NCBI GenBank assembly: GCA_034509735.1 | Contig: JACGWO010000013.1 | Coordinates: 16,264,136-16,328,135, forward strand | DNA from: Sesamum alatum | Lineage: Eukaryota; Streptophyta; Magnoliopsida; Lamiales; Pedaliaceae | Length of the DNA stretch: 64,000 nucleotides | Reading direction: 5' to 3' | In this document: one piece after another, positions 1 through 12,335 of the stretch | Layout of the letters: the number at the start of each line of letters is the position of its first letter | Numbering within the stretch: position 1 is the stretch's first letter | Notes under the pieces: generated by a model | The model's database searches: none | The model's input: the letters and a program-made list of their open reading frames with translations, nothing else | What the model was told of the DNA's origin: nothing | Program-made: the position numbers and the translations under genes

Positions 1-222
1 GTATAAAATTACTAATCCAAAAGACCCAAACACAAGACAGCGACACAAATAGAGAGACGTCTATCAAGAACATAGAACCTTCACCAGTACAATACCAAGA
101 ACAATAAATAAAGATCACATATTTACAGCGTGCACAGCTATATAAAAGTCTAATTAACAACCAAAAAATTGAGATTGATGAACACAGAGCAACAACCCAA
201 TACACCCATATGAAATCCATAC

Positions 223-333
223 CTTGGGCTTGAAAGAGAGAGGTGGGAGAATGAGGGTACCCTTCTTCTGGAGGACTTTGCCGATGTTGTTCCCGGCGGT
301 GGCCGCTACCGTTAAGCAAATAGATACCCACAT
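223..333 (-). CDS. First coding exon of a NIPA-type magnesium transporter (gene runs off the left edge)
   Basis: On the minus strand an ATG at 333 opens 37 codons ending in PPLSFKPK at an AAG|GTATGG donor (exon end 223). The peptide starts MWVSICLTVAATAGNNIGK and continues VLQKKGTLILPP. From memory this closely matches the N terminus of plant NIPA8/9-type proteins (DUF803, drug/metabolite-transporter fold), which are membrane proteins thought to move Mg2+. The exon holds the start of the first membrane helix and the conserved GNN..GKVLQKKG stretch. Only the N terminus is inside the window, so nothing can be said about later helices or intactness. The start is the first ATG after a CT-rich leader read on the minus strand. 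The family call is firm, the exact paralogue is not. Confidence 0.85.
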
Positions 334-767
334 CTCTTCTTCCCGTCTGCGTTATTCTTGATATTTTTTCCTCGCTAATTACTTTCTCTTCCGATTAAAA
401 ATTTGGGTGCGAGTTGTCGTAACTGTGTCTGTATTATTATGTGTATATATTAAAGAATCAAAAGAAAGGAAAAGGAAATATAAGCAAGAAATGATGAAAT
501 GTGTATATTCCCAAGGCAGCAGAGATCTCTGTTCTATTATTACAGATCTCCCGTCGATTTTCGTCTATTGACAACAACAATGATTCAGTTCCTGTTGGCG
601 TTGGGCTCTCGGTTTCTTTGACAGGCAATGTTCCGGGGAATACATTTTTTTCGCCTTCATCCCCCTAAATTTTATCATATTCTCACATTAGACCTCAAAA
701 AGTTGTATCAACTTAAGCCCCATTTACTTTAATGTATTAATCTGAAAAAGAAAAATAATATAGGTTA
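334..767. promoter_or_regulatory. Upstream region of the NIPA-type gene, no gene seen
   Basis: This stretch lies 5' of the minus-strand NIPA exon and must hold its leader and core promoter. The first 40 bases upstream of the ATG are AG-rich on the minus strand, as expected of a plant leader. No TATA box could be fixed and no open frame looks real. It is bounded on the right by a MITE. Confidence 0.4.
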
Positions 768-1312
768 GGGATAATTACACTCTTCTCCCCTGAGATTTGG
801 TGTAATTATACTTAGACCCCTATGGTTCAAAAAATTACATTTAGTACTCTTGAGGTTTGCTTCTATCTAACAAATAGGTCCCTCCGTTAGTTAAAATTCA
901 TTGAATTTATTGATATTAATAAAAAAATTGAATGAAAATTGATATTTATTCTCAATTGACTTATTAATGACTTAATGATGGCCAAACAAATCTTTTATGA
1001 CTAAATTACCCTTTAAACAGTGAAAATATATCTCATCTCCTATATTAACATGTGACGATATATAAGGGTAGTTTGGTCATAAAAAGATTCGTTTGACCTA
1101 CACTAAGTCAAAAGTAATAAGTCAATCGATGGGAATTCTCAACTTTAATTCAATTTTTTTACTATATCAACAAATTCGGTGAATTTTGACTAACGGAGGG
1201 ACCCATTTGTTAGACAGTAGCAAACTTCAGGAGTAGTAGATGTAATTTTCCAAACCACAGGAGTCTACGTATAATTACACCAAACCTCAGGGGATGGGAG
1301 TGTAATTATCCC
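768..1312. mobile_element. Mutator-like fold-back MITE, family 1 (545 bp)
   Basis: The ends are inverted repeats: GGGATAATTACACTC at the left mirrors GAGTGTAATTATCCC at the right, and similarity continues inward for well over 40 bases around a 'cctgaggtttggtg' phrase. Perfect 9-bp flanking duplications TATAGGTTA (759-767 and 1313-1321) mark the insertion. Nine-base duplications are the hallmark of Mutator-like elements. There is no coding capacity. A second family-1 copy is at 57534 and a decayed one near 54010. Confidence 0.85.
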
Positions 1313-1435
1313 TATAGGTTATTACAATATTTATTTTGAGGTATGGGGCTCGGTATAAAATCAAAGCCTTTTACTAAACACTATTCAAGTTGCATAACTC
1401 ATTCCATCTTTGGAGGTGGGATAAGTTATCCTAAT

Positions 1436-1667
1436 GTGTTTAATGCAATTTACCTCCATGTGATATTACAAATGAGCAAATTACCCTCCTATAAAAAAAT
1501 TGCAATTTACCTCCCTGTGTTCTTTAAAAATTGCTATATATTTAAAAACACGGTGAGGTAAATTAATTCATTTTAAAGAACACAAGAGGTAAATTGCTAT
1601 TTTATTTTTTATATGGGGTAATTTGTTCATTTGCAATATCACAGGAGTTTGCTTGCGTTTTTCCCAT
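1436..1667. mobile_element. Mutator-like fold-back MITE, family 3 (232 bp)
   Basis: The left end carries GCAATTTACCTCC and ATGTGATATT; the right end carries the inverted GCAATATCACAGG. The 9-bp duplication TATCCTAAT is present on both sides (1427-1435 and 1668-1676). Related copies are at 29874 and 37014. It is non-coding: short open frames across it are products of the inverted repeat. Confidence 0.75.
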
Positions 1668-2090
1668 TATCCTAATTACTTATACAAAGTTGGTCCTCAT
1701 TTTAATTGTCTATTCTACCTTCGGTTTATACTTGAAAGTTATACAGATGCCCACCTACTTTGGTCTTAAAGGGTTCAAATGTAATTTTCCAACCCAAAGC
1801 ATGTGTATCCATTAAAATAAACACTTAACAGAATTAATTATGTTACAGTAATACATATAAGTAAACGCTTTACAATTAATGCTGAACTTTTTTATCATTC
1901 AATTAGTTAAAGATAATCATATCACTCATCTAATTTGATACACGAAATAAACGGGCCTTACTACATTCGTCCTTCTGAGTGGGGTTGTGAAAGAAATGCG
2001 CAAGTAAATGTTAATCTTAATTAGAATGGTATTAAATTAAGACGTGCTATATAGTCATAAATATACTACTTATACCAATAATATAAAATT

Positions 2091-2517
2091 GGGTAAATTA
2101 CATCTACCTCCCCTGAGGTTTGACATAATTATAAATACCTCCCTGTTGTTTGAAAAATTACAAATACCTCCCTGAGGTTTGTAATTTTTAACCAAAGGGC
2201 TAAACTTGACCATTTTGCCCTTGAATTTTTTATTAAAATTATAGAAAAATCGGTCAAGGAAAATTGCATTATTGCTCTTCTGTGTAAAAAACTTAAGAAA
2301 TCTCTCCCGACATATTATAGTCCAAAAAAATTTTAAGAATTAAATAAAAATAATTTAGTGCATAAGGGTATTTTGGTCAGTTCACCCATAAAAATTGATG
2401 GAAATGGGTTATTTGTTAGACAGCTACAAACCTCAGGGGGGTATTTATAATTTTTCAAACAACGAGGGGGTATTTGTAATTATGCTAAACCTCATGGGTG
2501 GTAGATGTAATTTACCC
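2091..2517. mobile_element. Mutator-like fold-back MITE, family 2 (427 bp)
   Basis: It begins GGGTAAATTACATCTACC and ends with the inverse GGTAGATGTAATTTACCC. Perfect 9-bp duplications TATAAAATT lie at 2082-2090 and 2518-2526. The inner arms repeat 'cctgaggtttg' and 'gtatttgtaattat'. Decayed relatives are at 24485, 46390 and 52437. Confidence 0.85.
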
Positions 2518-2722
2518 TATAAAATTTAATTTAAGTCAACTACATGAAATTTCCACTTCTCACTATTTTTTCATTGAGAGTTGGGTGAAATACAAAGGAA
2601 TAGACTAACGGGTTGGCAATGCTAGAGTTGGGGAGGATAATACATAAAAATAACAGAACAAATAGGTATTCATGTACCATAATTCAAGGGACGAAACAAA
2701 ATTAATTCTGGAATAAATAATT

Positions 2723-2966
2723 GGGTAAATTACATTAACACGCCTCATATTAAATCAAAATATTCTCCTTCTTTTTATAAAATTATTGTTACACCCCCAT
2801 AAGAGGTGTTGGGGTAATGTTTTACAATGGGTGTTTGTGTAAGTATCGTCTCTAAATATGAGATGTAATTATAATGACATCAATGGGCGTATTCATAATT
2901 TTGTAAAAGACACAAGATGTTTGTGTATTTTACCTTAACCTCAGGGGGTGTTACTAGAATTTATCC
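2723..2966. mobile_element. Short MITE related to family 2
   Basis: The left end is GGGTAAATTACATTAACACG and the right end is an imperfect inverse (GTGTTACTAGAATTTATCC). The flanks TAAATAATT and TAAGGAATT agree at 7 of 9 positions, consistent with an old 9-bp target duplication. No coding sequence. Confidence 0.55.
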
Positions 2967-3009
2967 TAAGGAATTCTATTTTGCCATAAAAAAAAAAAAA
3001 AGAAAATCC

Positions 3010-3803
3010 TCAAAATGTAATTTCAAATACATGTGATACCCCTTCAACATTTTTTCATAAATCCCAAAACATGGAGGTGGGCCTCCATCGAGCAGCCCAA
3101 CCGGTCATGATCTGCTGGCCCATGAATAGGCAGGTAAAGCCCATAAAGTTGTTTTTTATCTTTAGTAAGCTGACAGACTCGAGAAACAAGTCAGCTTCAG
3201 CAGGATGAGTTAGCATACAACAAGGCGGACAAGTCATATAGATTACTGATATATCATACTAAAAGATTTCCAAAAAACTCCTAGGTAATCTGATTGCAAA
3301 TGGGTTGTTAACCAACAAGTAACGGATTCCCGAATTTTTAGGCAGATTGGGCAAGACTTGGTCAAAGAGTCATATCTCAGTCAATACGAGTCCAAATGAC
3401 TAACGAATTCTTTTGTTGGATAACTAACACGAGTACCTTTCAAATAGTGTACGACTCTCCCTAACTAACCTCCGGATCTTGTTCTACGGATGCTTACGAA
3501 TTGAGACATTGTATAGTCATTTGGTAACATCTACTATTACACTCAAGCTCTTACTCTCTCTCGATTTTGAAGCTATCTTAAGCTCACTTTTTGCACTCTA
3601 CATGAATTATATCATATCACTACTACGATTCACCACTACTCTCACTTCATTTCAAGTTTCCCTTTCATTTTATTTAGTAAAGAACATTTCTAATTTAAGC
3701 ACAGAGTTGTAACCCCATTTGCAGGTTAGTCCTTCCTTGATCCTAGGATTTTCATGAAGATCCTAAAACCCTTGTGGTGCTGCAGGACTTGGTACGCATC
3801 AAC
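3010..3803 (+). mobile_element. Probable solo or orphan LTR of a Tat-like gypsy element
   Basis: The sequence has the wording of plant Ty3/gypsy LTRs. There is a GC-richer opening (tggaggtgggcctcc, cagcccaaccggtcatga), an AT-rich middle, a run of pyrimidine-rich sequence around 3540-3670, and an end reading 'acgcatcaaca'. No primer-binding site, coding region or second LTR follows. Neither a clean start nor a 5-bp target duplication could be fixed, so the boundaries are approximate and a truncated fragment is equally possible. Confidence 0.4.
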
Positions 3804-5669
3804 ATGGAAAACTCATTTATCATAACTCACTCATCCAAATTATAAATCAATCCAGACGCAAAATCAAAAAATTATTATGACTTTACCAAACATAGATTGT
3901 TAGGAAAGGAAAGGGAAGATGAGTAGTAGAAGGCAACTCCCAAATGAATTTATATAGAATTTCTTGTCTTGCAAAATGCCAACTACAAGTGGGTATTATA
4001 AATGCACAAAACAACTTTTAAATTAGCCTAGTTAATAATTTTCATATTTTTGTACCACTAGTAAGGTGCACGCACGTTGCGCATTTGGCAATTAATATTT
4101 ATTTTACTTTTTATGAATTTCTTAAAAACATCATTATAAAAATTATAAACATGTTATAAATTTTGAATTGTTTTAAAAAATATAATTAATAATAATTATT
4201 TTTTATGTACTAACATAATAATTATTATATATATTATAACAATTACAACTATTAAGATTTTTTATAAAATATTTCTAATGGATATAGAATTTCATTGGAT
4301 TTTTTTGTGAGTTTTGTTGATTTTATTTCTCAATTTTTCTCTTGACTTTTGTTTGTTTCCATCTCATGAATTTAACCATTTTCGTGCAATTATTGAGAAA
4401 TATAATTCTAATTTTGATTTTTATATGAAATTTTTTTCACAGAAAATAAATATTTTTTACTTTGTAGGTTGTAGTAAATTATGTACATTTTGCTACCAAA
4501 TGTATTATCTTTTTTTTGGGTCATTAAATATGTTGGGTGTTTGTTTATCTCTTAGTAGCTAAATTCATGTTATAGTTTACATATTTGAAGGCAATTTAAT
4601 AACTTTATAAACCAAGCACTGTTATTCTCTTAATTTCAACAATATCAAGTAATTGTCATTAAAATATATAAGACATTTATTTCTTCTACTCGACTTTACT
4701 TCTTTTTGACTCAATCAAATTCATTTTTGTAGGTTCTTTTAGATCAAATTAAACTATTTTTAAAACTTAAATAATCAGTTCACAATTTCCCTATTATATA
4801 TTTTCATTATTTTAAAATGCAAACTCTTGTAAGAAAATGATGAGACTTAAATATGCAAACTTTTTGTAGTACTCTTCCTTTAAGAAAATATCTAATTAAT
4901 TTTGCTATTAATAAAAGATATAACTAATCATGCATGTGACTCCAAGTAGCAATTATATACCTTACTAATATTTCAAAAATGGCAATTATTCTTTTCTTTC
5001 AGTTCAATATTCTGTGGAATTACGCTAAAGTTTTGCATAACAAAGATTCACCCTTTATTATCATAACTTTAAGTGTTTGATTTTATTTTATTTTAAACAC
5101 AATATTAATTTTACAACAATAACATCATTTCATATTGTAGTTTTTAGTATGAGTTTTCTTATAACTATATCTTATTTAACTTGTTAACAAGTAAAAGAAC
5201 TATAAATTTTTTTAGAAAAAAAACACACACAAATCAACTTAAACGAGAAAAGAATTTAACCTTAAACTTTTAAAAATGATATAATATTTTAAATGCTAAT
5301 ATTGGCTAATGACCTCCTTTTTTTATTCCTTCTTAAAACTTTTGATTATCTCTCTTGGGATCTCAACTTTTATCATTGTCAATTATTTTTCTCATCTTCA
5401 ACTTCAATTAATCCAATACTTTTTTCTCATTCTCCATTTTTTTTCTTTTTTTTATTGTGAAATTTTTTTCAACCCTTTATAGATTGTGCTATGTACAAGT
5501 TTAACTTAACTTGGCTATTAAATGTTTATTCTTCTCAAGTTTAAATGCTAGAGAACATATCTCATTTTATAATGATTCTTTGTTTCTAAATAATTATATC
5601 CTGCCGATTAATTTAACTACACTTTTCATACTTTTGCATAACTAAATCATTGTGTTTTGATCATGTATA
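3804..5669. other. AT-rich non-coding stretch with a Helitron-like terminus at 4058
   Basis: No gene was found. Read on the minus strand, 4058-4080 shows a GC-rich hairpin-like sequence (gcgcaacgtgcgtgcac) followed closely by CTAG and then T. That is the arrangement of a Helitron 3' end. The 5' end of such an element was not found, so the call is tentative. Short AT-rich frames here are not credible genes. Confidence 0.35.
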
Positions 5670-5943
5670 AAGATTTTTTTTTGTTGACATGATTGTACGA
5701 TAAGTCATAAGTTGATAACATAATAAAATTAATTTATTGAATTTCTTCCCCTAATTATTAAAGAACACAGTCAAAAGTATGAAATCATGGATATTGTTTG
5801 AAAAATAGAAGAGGTGAACAACCACAATTGTATTCGTTCGATCGTATACATAGTTATTTGACCCATCTCCTACAAAAAATTATACTGATTGTTTTTACTC
5901 CTAAAATAAATAAATTTAACTTATGTTTGAATGTAATAATATT

Positions 5944-6317
5944 TGATAGGGATAGGAAATCAAGATAGGAGAAATTACTAAAATCCCCTCAAGATGTCAA
6001 AGAATTTACAGCAATGCCATCGGTGAAAGTTGGCGGCGGTTACATGAAGGAAGTTACAAAAGGAGTGGGGAACGCCAAATTACTAAGATGCCCTCAGCAA
6101 TTAAATCCAGGCCGTTAGATTGAGGGTATTTGAGGGACGATATTGTACTTTCACACCATGAAATTTTGCTATAAATAGGGGGAGAAATTCATTTGTAAAG
6201 ATATATGAACTTCATTAATAGAAATCAAGCTTTCTACTTTCTACTTTTACATTACCTCGCGACGTCACTTTGAGTTAACGTGCTCAGGCTAATCCCTTCC
6301 CGAATCACACACCATCA
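5944..6317 (+). repeat. 5' LTR of Tat1 (374 bp)
   Basis: It starts TGATAGGGATAGG and ends CACACACCATCA. It contains 'gctataaataggggg' (TATA-like, 6169-6183), the likely promoter of the element. It is nearly identical to 14902-15274. Confidence 0.95.
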
Positions 6318-6320
6318 GTT

Positions 6321-6338
6321 TGGCACCGTCTGTGGTAA
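6321..6338 (+). other. Primer-binding site of Tat1
   Basis: TGGCACCGTCTGTGGTAA begins three bases after the LTR. It matches the TGGCGCCGTCTGTGGGAA form common in plant gypsy elements, with G-to-A changes. The related element at 44801-44819 keeps the unmutated form. Confidence 0.75.
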
Positions 6339-6357
6339 ACTAGTCTAGGCATTGAAG

Positions 6358-7905
6358 ATGAATACTCGTTCGAGAGCGAGGAGTGCGAACGCGGTGCAAG
6401 AAGACCCCGAGAGAGGAAGGGGAGAGGAGGAGCAAGGCCACACCCTAGAGAATCCACCAGCACGAAGCCAAGAGGAGGAGAGGTAGGAGGAGGTCGAGGC
6501 TCCACCTCCACCCCCAGTTATTCAGATAACTAACGAGGCTCTTCGCCAATTGGTGGAGGAGGCATCCGCCTAAGCCGCCGAGAAGACCGTAGCGCAGTAC
6601 ATAGTCGGACGCGCAGTACCTCCGCGACCCCCTCGCAATCCTCCGAGAGGTCAAGACGCTCCTTTGGGTGAGCAGAGGCTCGAGGACACCATCGAAAGCA
6701 TGGATTACGAGGAAGAGGTCAACAGCAGGGCCACACAGCTTGAGGAAAACTTTTACCCCTCGCCTCCTCACAGGGGCATGGGCGAAGAAGATTACTTCCC
6801 GCATCCATCGCATGGGGGACATGAAGACAACTACTTCCCACCTCCTTGGGAGGGGGTGCCACCGGTGCAAGGAGGTGGACATCACGAGAGGGGAGTCCCT
6901 CCCCCGCATGTATTCCCCAATCCGTTGGGGCCTCCAGGGTATCCGGCACGACCTTTAGCAGTGGCGCCTCCACGGCGGAGTCCTTTCGCCCCCCACATAT
7001 TGGCAGAATCCATCCACCCAGGGGTCAAGATCCCGAGTTTGAATGAGTATAGTGGAGTAGGGGATCCTCAGGATCACTTCGACCGCTTCATGGCTAGAGC
7101 AGATTTGCTGGACATCAGCGACGCAGCATATAGTAAGCTATTTCGTACTACACTCTCAGGAAAGGCAATGGCATGGTTCAACCAACTACCTCCAGGGACT
7201 ATTGAATCGTTTGAACAACTCTCTTAGCGCTTCATGCACCACTTCTCAATAATCAGGCGGTATCCCAAGACTGCTTCATACTTGTTCACAATAGTCTAGT
7301 GGGAAAATGAGAGTCTGGGGGAATATGTGCAACGCTTCTCAGAAGCAGTGTTAGAAGTCCCGCATGTGAATCCTGAGCTTCTGGCAAGCATCATGCAACA
7401 AAATTTGAGAAGAGGACGGTTTAAGGAGTCGATTGCGGGAAAGCCTCCCTCGACTCGGGAAGAGTTGCTGCTAAGGGTAGAGAAATACATCAGGATAGAA
7501 GAGACAGTGGGAATACGTCCAGCAAATCCCCTCAAACGGAAGGGTGATGACGAAGAAAGGAGATTTCCCCCCAAGTTAGAGGGGGCCAGGTGGGAACACA
7601 AGCCACCGTTGCCAGGGGATTTGGTACAGTATACCCCGTTGAATGCTCCGCTGAGTTCAAGTTCTCGTCGTGGCTGAACAACAAGGGCTAGTGAGATGGC
7701 CCTATCCAATGAAGGACAATCCTTAGAGAATGAAATCTGACAAGTACTGCCACTTTCATAAGGATCAAGGCCACAGCATTGAGGAATGTCACCATTTGAG
7801 GAATGAAATTGAGAAACTCATCAGGAGAGGTTACCTAAAGGAATTTGTGGGAAAGATGAAGCAAGGGCCCCGGGAGGTCACCCACGAAAGTAAGTAGACG
7901 ACAAC
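6358..7905 (+). pseudogene. gag of Tat1, disabled by stops and a frameshift
   Basis: Translation from ATG 6358 gives MNTRSRARSANAVQE and a proline/glutamate-rich N-terminal region. It then reads into the retrotransposon-gag capsid domain (GVGDPQDHFDRF, LSGKAMAWFNQLP, FMHHFS, ENESLGEYVQRF) at roughly residues 220-340. In-frame stops occur at 6484, 6571, 7225 and 7297. The last two fall where relatives normally have glutamine (LSQRF, IVQWE), so they fit C-to-T change of CAG. A frame break near 7660 precedes a zinc-knuckle-like segment at 7731-7800 (CHFHKDQGHSIEECHHL). Gag would form the virus-like particle and bind element RNA. This copy cannot make it without readthrough. Confidence 0.9.
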
Positions 7906-7915
7906 CCTCCTCGAG

Positions 7916-8647
7916 ATGGGGGTTAAAGTGGAGGCAGACCAGGAGAGAAAAGATAACCTTCCGACAACCGTAGTGATTGGTGTCATTTCAGGAGGACCAG
8001 CAGGCGAGGACTCGGGGCGAGCCAGGAAAGCTGCTACGAGAGCAGCGGGGTACGCTGCCAACCAGGTTGCCTATAGTGAGGTCAAGGAGATACCTCGAGC
8101 ACACTCCACGGGAGAGATAGTTTTTAATGACAAAGACTTGGAGGGGAGCCTTCCCTCCTGCAATGATGCAATCGTCGTGGCAGCCTCAGTATCCAACTTT
8201 TGGGTGAGGAAGATTTTAATAGATAGTGGAAGTTCAGCAAATATCCTTTTTCACAAAGCCTTTACGCAGATAAGGATCGATAATGTGCAACTCACACCCG
8301 TCAATACCCCCTTGACCAACTTCAGCGGAGATGTAGTTACGCCGTTAGGGGAGGTCACGTTGCCAATATCGATAGGGACATACACCAGGCGAGTGACAAA
8401 GTTTGTTAAGTTTCTGGTGGTGGATGCACCTTCTGCTTACAATGCAATCCTCGAGAGACCGAGTTTGAATCTCTTTCAGGCTGTGATATCTACCTACCAC
8501 ATAAAGGTAAAATTCCCAACACCTGAAGGCGTAGGAGAGGTGGTGGGGGACGGGAAGCAAGCACGAGAATGTTACGCCTGTATATTAAAGAAGCCGATAG
8601 ATGTCCCTGAGGGCAAGGCGTGGGTAGTGGAAGTGTGGTTGCAGTAG
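7916..8647 (+). pseudogene. Aspartic protease region of Tat1 pol
   Basis: The open frame contains the retropepsin signature ILIDSGSSANILF near residues 100-112, with the catalytic Asp in DSG, and a downstream AYNAILERPSLN segment typical of gypsy proteases. It is preceded by the linker that follows the gag zinc motif. A TAG at 8645 cuts it off from reverse transcriptase, which starts about 240 bp further on. The protease would cleave the polyprotein; here it is part of a broken reading frame. Confidence 0.88.
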
Positions 8648-8887
8648 GGGAGTCCTCTGGGAGGTACCTTGGTGAGCCAGACAAAGGAAACTCCCGAGGG
8701 GAGCAAAGAGAGGAGGCCCGAAAAGAAGCCAAAAAGAGAAAGTTGAGGAGGAGAGAATGGAGGCCTTCGAGGATATGAAAATGGTGGAGCTCCTGGGTGA
8801 TCCCAAGAGGGCATTGAAAGTCGGGTCATTGCTGAGCGCGTCATCATCGATTTTTTACAAAAATCTGTTGAGGCATTTGCATGGGAG

Positions 8888-11800
8888 TTGTCAGATATGA
8901 AATGGATAGACCCCGAGGTCATGGTCCATAAACTTAACGTAGACCCCAAGGCAAAACTAGTAAAGCAGAAAAGGAGGGCGTTCGGGGTGGAGAGGAACAA
9001 GATAATTGGCGAGGAAGTCGAGAAGCTGCTTCAAGTCGACTATATTCGACCTGTATATTACCCCGAGTGGCTGGCCAATGTGCTCCTAGTTCCGAAAAGT
9101 AATGGGAAGTGGAGGATGTGTATAGATTTCACCGACTTAAATCGAGCCTGCCCCAAAGATTCATACTCCTTACCCAGGATCGACGCACTTATTGACTCAA
9201 CTTCAGGGTGCGAGTTAATGAGCTTTCTAGATGCATTCCAAGGGTATAACCAGATTCGGTTAGCATGTGAGGACCAGGAAAAGACAAGTTTTGTTACTAA
9301 GCAAGGGACATATTGCTACAGAGTTATGTCGTTCGATTTGAAGAACGTGGGCGCCACATATCAGAGGTTGGTAAATGGCATGTTCCGAGAGCAGATAGGA
9401 AAAAACATGGAATTATATATAGATGATATGTTGGTCAAGAGTCGTAGGAGGGAAGACCATGTGAAAGATCTCAAGAAATGCTTTGGCACTTTGAAGAAGT
9501 ATAGGATGAAGTTGAATCCCGCGAAGTGCACTTTCGAAGTTCAAGGGGGGAAGTTCCTAGGGTTCATGGTCTCTCAGAGAGGGATAGAGGCGAATCCGGA
9601 AAAAATTGATGCTATCATGAAAATGCAACCTCCCCAGACGATAAAAGAAGTCCAAAAGTTGACGGGACGTATGGCAGCACTTAATCATTTTATCTCGAAG
9701 TCTTCAGAACAGAGACTTCCATTCTTCAAGGTGTTGAGAAAGGTGGAAGGTTTTTCTTAGAGGAGCAATGTCAGGCTGCTTTTGAGGACTTGAAGAGGTA
9801 TCTTACTTCACCACCCCTGTTGACAAAGCCAGAGCCCAAAGAGACCCTGTTCGTGTATCTATCTATTTCAGAAGGGGCACTAAGTTCAGTTCTTGTGAGA
9901 GAAGAAGGGCACGAACACCGACCAGTATACTATGCGAGGAAGGCCTGCAGGGGTCGGAGGAAAGATACGCCCAAATAGAGAAGGTAGTCTGGGCTTTGAT
10001 AATAGCAGCAAGGAAGCTGCGTCCCTATTTTCAATCGCACCCCCTGGTAGTATTGACGAATCAACCCTTGAAGATGGTGCTAGCAGATCCCAACACATCT
10101 GGGAGGATGGTGAAGTGGTCAGTGGAGTTAAGTGAACACGGAATCGAGTATCAGCCTAGGCCTACAATCAAGGCGCAAGCGTTAGCAGACTTTATTTTCG
10201 AGTTGGCGGAAGAAAAGGGCATGCAAGAAAAGAAGTATTGGAGGATGTTCGTTGACAGCTCATCCACGTCTCAAGGTAACGGTGCGGAAATATTAATTGA
10301 GAGCCCGCATGGAGACATGCTGCGTTATGCCATCCGACTTGGTTTTGTTGCCTCGAATAATGAAGCAGAGTACGAAGCCCTCATTTCAGGGGGGAAGTTG
10401 GACTTTGCGGCCGGGGCAAAGCACGTAAGGGTGTATAGTGATTCCCAGCTGGTCGTTAGGCAAGTGAACGGGGAATTCGAGGCCAAAGGAGAGCAAATAG
10501 CCAAGTACCTGGCAAGAATTTAAGCAGTGAGGAAAAAATTCGACGTGTTCACTTTAGAACAAATCCCGAGGGCAGAGAATGAGGAGGCCGATCAACTTGC
10601 TAAGTTGGCCAGCTCATTGGCTCCCCTGAGAAGCAGGAGGATAACCTTGTTGAACCAAGAGTATCCTGACGTGAATGTGGATGAGAATGAGGTCCTGAAG
10701 GCGAAAGGAACTTTATCAGGGTGGATGGAGGAGCTAGAAGCGTATCTGAAATCTGGAGAAGTGCCCCAAGATCCTAAGGAAGCAAGGGCAATTCACACAA
10801 GAGCAGCCAGGTTCACCTTGATCGACGGGGAATTGTACAAAAGAGGATTTTCGCAGCCATATCTCAAGTGCATAAGCAAAGACAACGCGGAATATGTCCT
10901 GAGAGAAATTCACGAAGGGAGTTGTGGCAACCACTCTGGAGGGAGAGCCTTCGCGCAAGGCTTTGCGACAAGGATACTTTTGGCCAACTATGCAGGCAGA
11001 TGCCAGAGACTTAGTGAAGAAATGCCGAAAGTGCCAAGAACACACTAATGTCACTCACGTTCCATCAGCAAATATGCAGCCATTGCAAAGCCCTTGCCCA
11101 TTCGATCAGTGGGGGATGGATATAGTGGGAAAACTCCCCCGAGCAATAGGCCAACGAGAGTACTTGCTCGTGCAGTGGACTATTTCTCGAAGTGGGTGGA
11201 GGCAGAGGCGTTAAGCAGGATCACGAAGAAAGAAGTCATAAAGTTTGTGTGGAAGAACATCATATGTCGCTTCGGCATTCCCAGAGCTTTCGTGATGGAC
11301 AATGGTACGCAGTTCCAGGGGTCCAAATTCCATCAGTGGTGTCAAGAGCTGGAGATAAAGCAGTATTACGCGTCGGTAGCAACCCCATAGCCTAATGGAC
11401 AGGCGGAGGTAACCAACCGAATAATCCTCCAGAATTTGATGACGAGGCTGGAAGACGCCAAAGAAAATTGGGTAGAAGAGCTTCGGGGATTCTTATGGGT
11501 ATATCGGACCATCCCGCGACGAAGCACGGGAGAGACCCTGTTTAGTCTGGGTTATAGGACTGAGGCTGTTATCCCGGCGGAGATTGGAGAGGAGACATTC
11601 AGGGTGAAGTGTTACGAGCCGACTAGCAACAGTAGTGAAAGACGAGTCGATCTGGACTTTCTAGAAGAACTAAGGAGCAACGCGGACGTCAGGACTGAAG
11701 TGTATAAAACATTGACGGCAAGAGCTTACAATGATAGAGTTCAACATCGATGTTTTCAAGTAGGCGACCTCGTGTTAAGAAGGGTTGATGCCACGGAAAA

Positions 11801-11945
11801 TATCGGGAAGCTCGACGCCAAATGGATTGGACCATATCAAGTGATTGAGATAGTGGGGAAAAGAACTTACCGCTTGCAAAAGTTAGATGGAAAGGAAGTA
11901 CCGCGCACATGGAACGTGGTCAACTTAAAGAAGTATTTTGCTTAA
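8888..11945 (+). pseudogene. Reverse transcriptase, RNase H, second RNase H and integrase of Tat1 pol
   Basis: Segment 8888-9760 is reverse transcriptase. Counting from 8888, LDAFQGY is at residues 114-120 and the catalytic YIDD at 177-180. Frame 9790-9978 is the gypsy RNase H remnant. Frame 9996-10523 holds a second RNase H (FVDSSSTSQGNG, NNEAEYEAL, YSDSQLV). Integrase follows in pieces: zinc-binding region (HEGSCGNHSGG ... CRKCQEH), core D in WGMDIVGKLP, core D in DNGTQF (about 11298), and core E in NGQAEVTNR after a TAG at 11388. The C-terminal part runs to YRLQKLDGKEVPRTWN and stops at 11945. Breaks near 9760, 9978, 10523, 11048 and 11390 show decay. The domain order supports the Tat lineage. 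Confidence 0.92.
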
Positions 11946-12064
11946 ATTTTTTCGTTTGAAGATTTGTAAATATTTTTAGTTTAAGAGCTTTTTTGTAACC
12001 TTCAATTATAATAATAAAATGTTGTTTCCTATTGATGAGTTTGTCATTTCCGTATTTTATTTTT

Positions 12065-12335
12065 GGAAGAGGGGGATGACCCCTCACGTATATGTCTCAT
12101 TGTCAAGTGGGGGATTGCCCTCACAGGGGGATTGCCCCTTGTATGTAGAACATCACATAAAAGAGGGGGATTGCCCCTCACATATGTAACTTTACCAGAA
12201 ATAGAGGGATTGCCCCTCACATGTATAACTTTATAAAAAAGAGGGGGATTGCCCCTCCCATTTATGATTTGGCTGAACGGGGGATTGCCTCGCGTATTGA
12301 ATGTTGAGTGGGAAACAGGGGGGATTGCCCCACGC
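12065..12335 (+). repeat. Minisatellite in the 3' region of Tat1
   Basis: About seven imperfect units of roughly 35-45 bp share the core GAGGGGGATTGCCCCTCACA, followed by an AT-rich spacer. The core is a near-palindrome (gggg..cccc). The same repeat recurs at the matching place in the second Tat element (41885-42480). Confidence 0.85.

Noticed and set aside
3055..3237. A 60-residue minus frame at 3.1 kb
   Set aside because: It lies in the LTR-like sequence and has no start context or motif.
6305..6973. Long minus-strand frames over Tat1 gag
   Set aside because: They mirror the proline/glutamate-rich gag N terminus on the other strand and carry no motif of their own.
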